DNA of 64,000 bases from Talpa occidentalis. Taxonomy: Eukaryota > Chordata > Mammalia > Eulipotyphla > Talpidae. The stretch is from contig NW_023604295.1 of NCBI RefSeq assembly GCF_014898055.3, positions 69,456,545-69,520,544 on the forward strand, given 5' to 3'. Positions 59,911 to 64,000 of the stretch are shown piece after piece. Under the pieces are notes generated by a model that was not told the DNA's origin, made no database searches, and saw only the letters and a list, made by a program, of their open reading frames with translations. How positions within the stretch are numbered: position 1 is the stretch's first letter; each line of letters begins with the position of its first letter. A program made the position numbers and the translations under genes.

Positions 59911-60640
59911 AATGTCTAAATAGAGATTTTATTTGCTTCTTTTTGGCAGGGTTGAATGCATAGGAAGAAATAAACAAAGGGTTATTGAGTGCTAGTTGGT
60001 TTAACTATGGCTGGGAAAGTAGTGTTCATCCAACTTTGTATTTCACATGTGCTTCAATATATTTCTCAACCTACCTCTTTAATGTTGGGTTATGGGGCAT
60101 GTGTTTGATTCTAGCCAATGGATTAAAAAGTGGCTTGTATTATTTATTTATAATAAATTTAAGTTAAGTTAAGGCTGTTTCTATTGTATTTTCCATGGCC
60201 TTATCCAGTATTGTGCCAGTTTTTTCAGGTAGCACAGATACAAGAAAGAGAATTGTCCCACTAATATCTGCTCACAAAATTTTCTTAGGCAAAACTATGC
60301 AGATGTGTGGGTTACAAAACATAAGACACATTAGAATTGATAAGAATTTGACATACCAGTTCTACTTTGTCACTTTGCTTATTTAGTACCAATGATACAG
60401 CTGCAAAAGAATAAAGTCTATTTGAAAAGTTTTTCTCTGTTGCAACATTTGTAACATGGAAAACTAGAAACTACTAAAGCTTCTATAGTAGGAATACATT
60501 AGATAAACTCTGATTTAAATAGATGGATATAGAAAAGTTGCAAAATATACTATCCAGTTACCTGAAGAACACTCTCTGTAGTATGCCTACATTGTTTAGA
60601 GAGAAGTATATGAATATACTACTATTTGTTTCATTTTTAT
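59911..60640. other. Upstream flank, nothing recognised
   Basis: No gene or repeat identified. Confidence 0.5.
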
Positions 60641-60658
60641 AAAGAAATACCTAAATAA

Positions 60659-60939
60659 GGGCCTCCCCTGGTGGCGTAGCACTTGAGCACTGGGCTGCGA
60701 AGCTGCCCGCAGCCTCTGCAGCACTGGTTCGATCCCCGGCCACCAGGTGAGGGTCCCACATGGTGCGCAGACCTCTCCTGCTGCCTGCTGCTCCCCTCAA
60801 CAGTGCATTTCGTCAGTCTGCCTGTTCTGCTCCCCGCTCTGGTTCTGGTGAATTCTCTCACCTTCCTGCGCTTCTGACTGTACCAGTGGTTGTATAAATA
60901 AATAATTTAAAAAATCTTTAAAAAAAGATTACTATAAAA
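60659..60939 (+). mobile_element. T+ tRNA-derived SINE, subfamily B (short form)
   Basis: GGGCCTCCCCTGGTGGCGTA head, intact B box GGTTCGATCCC, lacks the GCTGCTCC block. Tail AAATCTTTAAAAAAA plus extra GATTACTATAAAA. Duplication AAAGAAATACCTAAATAA at 60641-60658 and, with one mismatch, 60940-60957. Confidence 0.95.
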
Positions 60940-60957
60940 AAAGAAATACTTAAATAA

Positions 60958-61405
60958 TAAAAGGTGGGGGTTTAAGATGTATGAGGGTATGGTGGAACAA
61001 AGAATTCTAAATAAACATCTTTTCAATCATTATAATTCTGAGCCATCAAATGTAATGATTTATTGAACAAATAACAATTGGGCATTTTAATCTGTAACAT
61101 CAAAAACAGTATATAACATTATTGTCTACATAATACCAACAACACAGATCTAAGTTAAAGGAAATATTCAGCCTTTGACATCTGTAGGTAAATATCAATT
61201 TGTTTCAATAATGATGCAGGAAGAAAAATGACCAAAAAACCTACATGTTGAATACATGGCATATATTAAAATGAGATAGAATTTAAAAATTTATTCTTTG
61301 AATAAATATAGAAAATGTATTTTTGTGGGGTGTGTGAGAAAGCTCTTTTATAAAGATACAACTAGAGTAGCTGATAGAAAATAAAAATAGAGACACTTCT
61401 GTGTC
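60958..61405. other. Upstream flank, nothing recognised
   Basis: A+T-rich between two SINEs; no gene. Confidence 0.5.
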
Positions 61406-61421
61406 AAAAATCATAAAATTG

Positions 61422-61707
61422 GGCATCCCTAATGGCGCAAGGGGTTAAGATGCAATCTATGAAGCAATCCACAGCCACTGCAGCATGAGTTTGATCCCTG
61501 CCCAGAGAGCAACCCATATGGTGCAGCAGATCTCTCCTGACTCGCCCACTGGTCCCCTCAGCAGTGTACTTCGGTCAGTCTGCCTGTTCTGTTCCCCACT
61601 CTGTCTCTGGTGAATCTTCTCACCCCTGCATCTCTGGCCTGTGCCCCAGCTCTTGTATGCATAAATAAATAAATCTTAAAAAAATGGTGAAATCAGATCT
61701 TTAAAAT
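61422..61707 (+). mobile_element. T+ tRNA-derived SINE, subfamily A, with extra 3' bases
   Basis: GGCATCCCTAATGGCGCAAG head with GGTTAAGATGCAATC. Tail AAATAAATCTTAAAAAAA is followed by TGGTGAAATCAGATCTTT and AAAAT before the 13-bp duplication AATCATAAAATTG (61409-61421 and 61708-61720). Confidence 0.94.
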
Positions 61708-61720
61708 AATCATAAAATTG

Positions 61721-62338
61721 ATAAGCAAAAGACTAAGGGAAAAAAATAGAAGAGTCAACTATTAGTGACTGAAAAATGCTGATATCCTGGAAACACATCA
61801 GAGATAAATTGCTTGAGAAAATTTTGATAAAAGAACAGGCAAAAAAAAAAAAACAGTTATAACTAGAAACTTCCAAGAGGAGGATACATGAATGGCCAAT
61901 AATATATTTTAGATGTCAAATATTAATCATGAACAATTGATGCCCAGATATCATTTATTTAACTATATTGGCTGAAAAGTTGTTTTTTTTTTTTTAATAA
62001 GGCACAATTTACAGTTGTCAAGAGGATGCATGTGATAAGTCAGACCCTGTACTTATTGCTTGCAGGCCTATACATAATAAGCAACTTAGCAGTGCACTTT
62101 AAAAGCCTTCAGAATATGAGAAAATGTGGACATTTTCCCAAATATTGACTACGAAGCCTTATTCATTATAGTGCTTTTGCATTATTTCCCTAAACAATGA
62201 TTGCATCTTTTTTTTTTTTAACCTTACATCTGTGGCTTCATTTGTTATTCTATTGTGAAATGGCTATGTGTTTGTTCATGTTAATTTCATAATTGTCTGT
62301 GTTTTCATTTGCTGAATAATTATCTGAATCAGTTTTTA

Positions 62339-62369
<31 letters not shown>

Positions 62370-62674
62370 ACCCCATCTCTCTCTTCCTCTCTCCCTCTTT
62401 CCCTCTGTCAAGTACAGTGTAAACAAGATAAACAAGAAAACAAAAATCCTGTCTATATAGAGCAACTAACATTCTAGTGTATTTTAGTCACTGAAATGGT
62501 TATAGGCTCTATAATAAAATTTGTTACACTTATTTTAAAAAATTACCCCCATACTTTACCACCAATTACTTCTTTTTCAAATAATGATATCAAAACTAAT
62601 CACCCTCCCTGTTCCTTTCTCATACAACTTTTACTTTATAATGATAAGGTACTTAATACATAAATAATTTTAGT
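61721..62674. other. Upstream flank, nothing recognised
   Basis: A+T-rich; A run at 61841-61853, T runs at 61981-61994 and 62208-62219, and the CT repeat listed separately. No gene. Confidence 0.5.
62341..62365. repeat. (CT)n microsatellite
   Basis: Twelve uninterrupted CT units, then CT-rich sequence to about 62407. Confidence 0.95.
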
Positions 62675-62691
62675 CACTATATTATGATTTT

Positions 62692-62958
62692 TTAAAAATA
62701 TTTATTTATTTACTTACACAAGCACTGGGTACACTCAGAAGCATGGGAGGGTGAGAGAATTCACCAGAGCCAGAGCGGGGAGCAGAACAGGCAGATTGAC
62801 GAAGTACACTGCTGAGGGGAACAGCGGGCGGCAGAAGAGGTCTGTGCGCCATGTGGGACCCTCACCCCAGCGGTCGGGGAGGGGATCTAACCAGCGCTGC
62901 AGAGGCTGCGGGCAGCTTCACAACTCAACGCTCAACCGCTGCGCCACCGGGGATGTCC
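62692..62958 (-). mobile_element. T+ tRNA-derived SINE, subfamily B (short form)
   Basis: Minus strand starts GGACATCCCCGGTGGCGCAG and ends (AAAT)n then TTTTTAAAAA. Duplication CACTATATTATGATTTTT, with one extra A on the right, at 62675-62691 and 62959-62976. Confidence 0.93.
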
Positions 62959-63194
62959 ACTATATTAATGATTTTTAAGTGATATTGGATACACATATTT
63001 TAGTATTCACTTGTAGTTATCTATAATTCTGGATCAAGTGCTGTACTTGCTTAGTGATTCAGTATTTACAAAATAGAAAACCTACCTCACAAATCTTCTA
63101 AAGTGAATACAGTAAATCATATTTATGGAACTATTTTTTTTTTCTCATTTTTCTCTGCCTCCTCCTTTTCCTTCATTTTCTTGACTCTGATATG

Positions 63195-63240
63195 TGTGTG
63201 CATATATATGTATATCTATATATGCAAAACACACACACAA
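63195..63240. repeat. TG/TA/CA compound microsatellite
   Basis: Short runs of TGTG, ATATGTAT and ACACAC. Confidence 0.75.
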
Positions 63241-63298
63241 TATCTTTGATATTTTTCTTCACTTTTATGGTTAACTTATTATGTCTGGCAAATGTTTT

Positions 63299-63587
63299 AT
63301 TTTTTATTTTTTATTTATTTTTTAAAGAGTTATTTATTTATGCCTACAAGACTGGGGTATAGGCTAGAGGTGTGGGGGGGTGCGAGAGGATTCCCCAGGG
63401 ACAGAGTGGGGAACAGAACAGGCAGAAGGACTGAAGTCACTGCTGAGGGGAGCAGAGGGCAAGACAGGAGAGGTCTGCCGCGCCATGTGGGTATCTCCTG
63501 GGTTGACTGGGAATGGAACAGGCACTTCAGAGGCTGCAGACAGCTTCATAGAGCTGTGCTCAACCTGCTGCGCCACCAGGGAGGCCC
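63299..63587 (-). mobile_element. T+ tRNA-derived SINE, intermediate type
   Basis: Minus strand starts GGGCCTCCCTGGTGGCGCAG with GGTTGAGCACAGC and ends AAATAACTCTTTAAAA. Imperfect duplication TGTCTGGCAAATGTTTTA / TGTCAGCAACTGTTTTAG at about 63283-63298 and 63588-63604. Confidence 0.9.
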
Positions 63588-63604
63588 TGTCAGCAACTGT
63601 TTTA

Positions 63605-64000
63605 GTAACTATCTTCATAGGCTTTTATATAACCTTTTATAGAACCTTGCACTCCCTTCCTCCTTCAATTCCTCCACCTTCTCTACCACTCAGTTTTAAT
63701 CAATAATATTTCCCTATGTTTATCATTGTATGAAATATGTATACTTTTATCACTGAATTGGTCATTTTAAAAGACCTTTGGCTGCAAGTTATTGAAGATA
63801 AAAAATAGAGGATATTTCAATAGAAGATATTTCAACATTCAAATTAATGTCTCTTTTATATTGATGATTCATTTCGACATCATCAGGATATAAAATACGC
63901 CATGCTATATAAACAGTAGATACGCATTCTATTTTTCTTATCCCCACATTCTTGGTTTTTATAAATTCCACTCACATATTGAAGACATATATAGACACAC
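63605..64000. other. Upstream flank, nothing recognised
   Basis: A+T-rich, with a small GATATTTCAATAGAA duplication near 63811-63833; no gene. Confidence 0.5.

Noticed and set aside
1..64000. An undescribed multi-gene or defence-type system
   Set aside because: Nothing resembling clustered coding genes, arrays or conserved operon structure is present. The window is a mammalian gene-poor region dominated by retroelements.

Overview
The window is non-coding, A+T-rich DNA from a placental mammal. Three things show this: one recognisable vertebrate gene start inside a CpG island, many retroposed elements with target-site duplications (SINEs of the tRNA-derived T+ class, L1 LINEs, one solo retroviral LTR), and faint MIR- and L2-like relics. 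I do not recognise the SINE family as Alu, B1/B2, the whale/cow CHR type, the horse ERE type, the carnivore CAN type or the bat VES type, so I leave the species and order open.

The only real gene part is the first coding exon of CADM2 (synaptic cell adhesion molecule 2) on the minus strand at 22673-22733, with its GC-rich leader and TATA-less CpG-island promoter up to about 23.7 kb. Everything below 22672 is then the start of CADM2 intron 1. Everything above about 23.7 kb is upstream flank, or intron of a longer CADM2 transcript if this species uses a more distal first exon, which cannot be seen here.

Layout: 1-22.67 kb, intron 1 with three SINEs, one short L1 and several old MIR/L2 relics; 11.05-26.45 kb has no SINE and contains the promoter; 28.85-34.3 kb, a nearly full-length but dead L1 on the minus strand; 35-48 kb, A+T-rich sequence with eight SINEs, a 476-bp solo LTR (40305-40780) and an L1 3' end; 48.3-57.9 kb, a dense nest of old L1 pieces with younger SINE and L1 insertions inside them; 57.9-64 kb, A+T-rich sequence with four more SINEs.

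Most long open frames are by-products of the GC-rich island, of L1 ORF remnants, or of SINE bodies, and should not be read as genes. I found no sign of an operon, CRISPR array, toxin system or other undescribed multi-gene system. The interesting signals are regulatory (ATG-free leader, quadruplex motif beside the donor, Z-DNA tract, conserved-looking block at 19.9-20.64 kb) and retrotransposon biology (T+ SINE subfamilies, extra 3' bases between tail and TSD, a head-to-head SINE pair, nested L1s, two L1 3' tail types).
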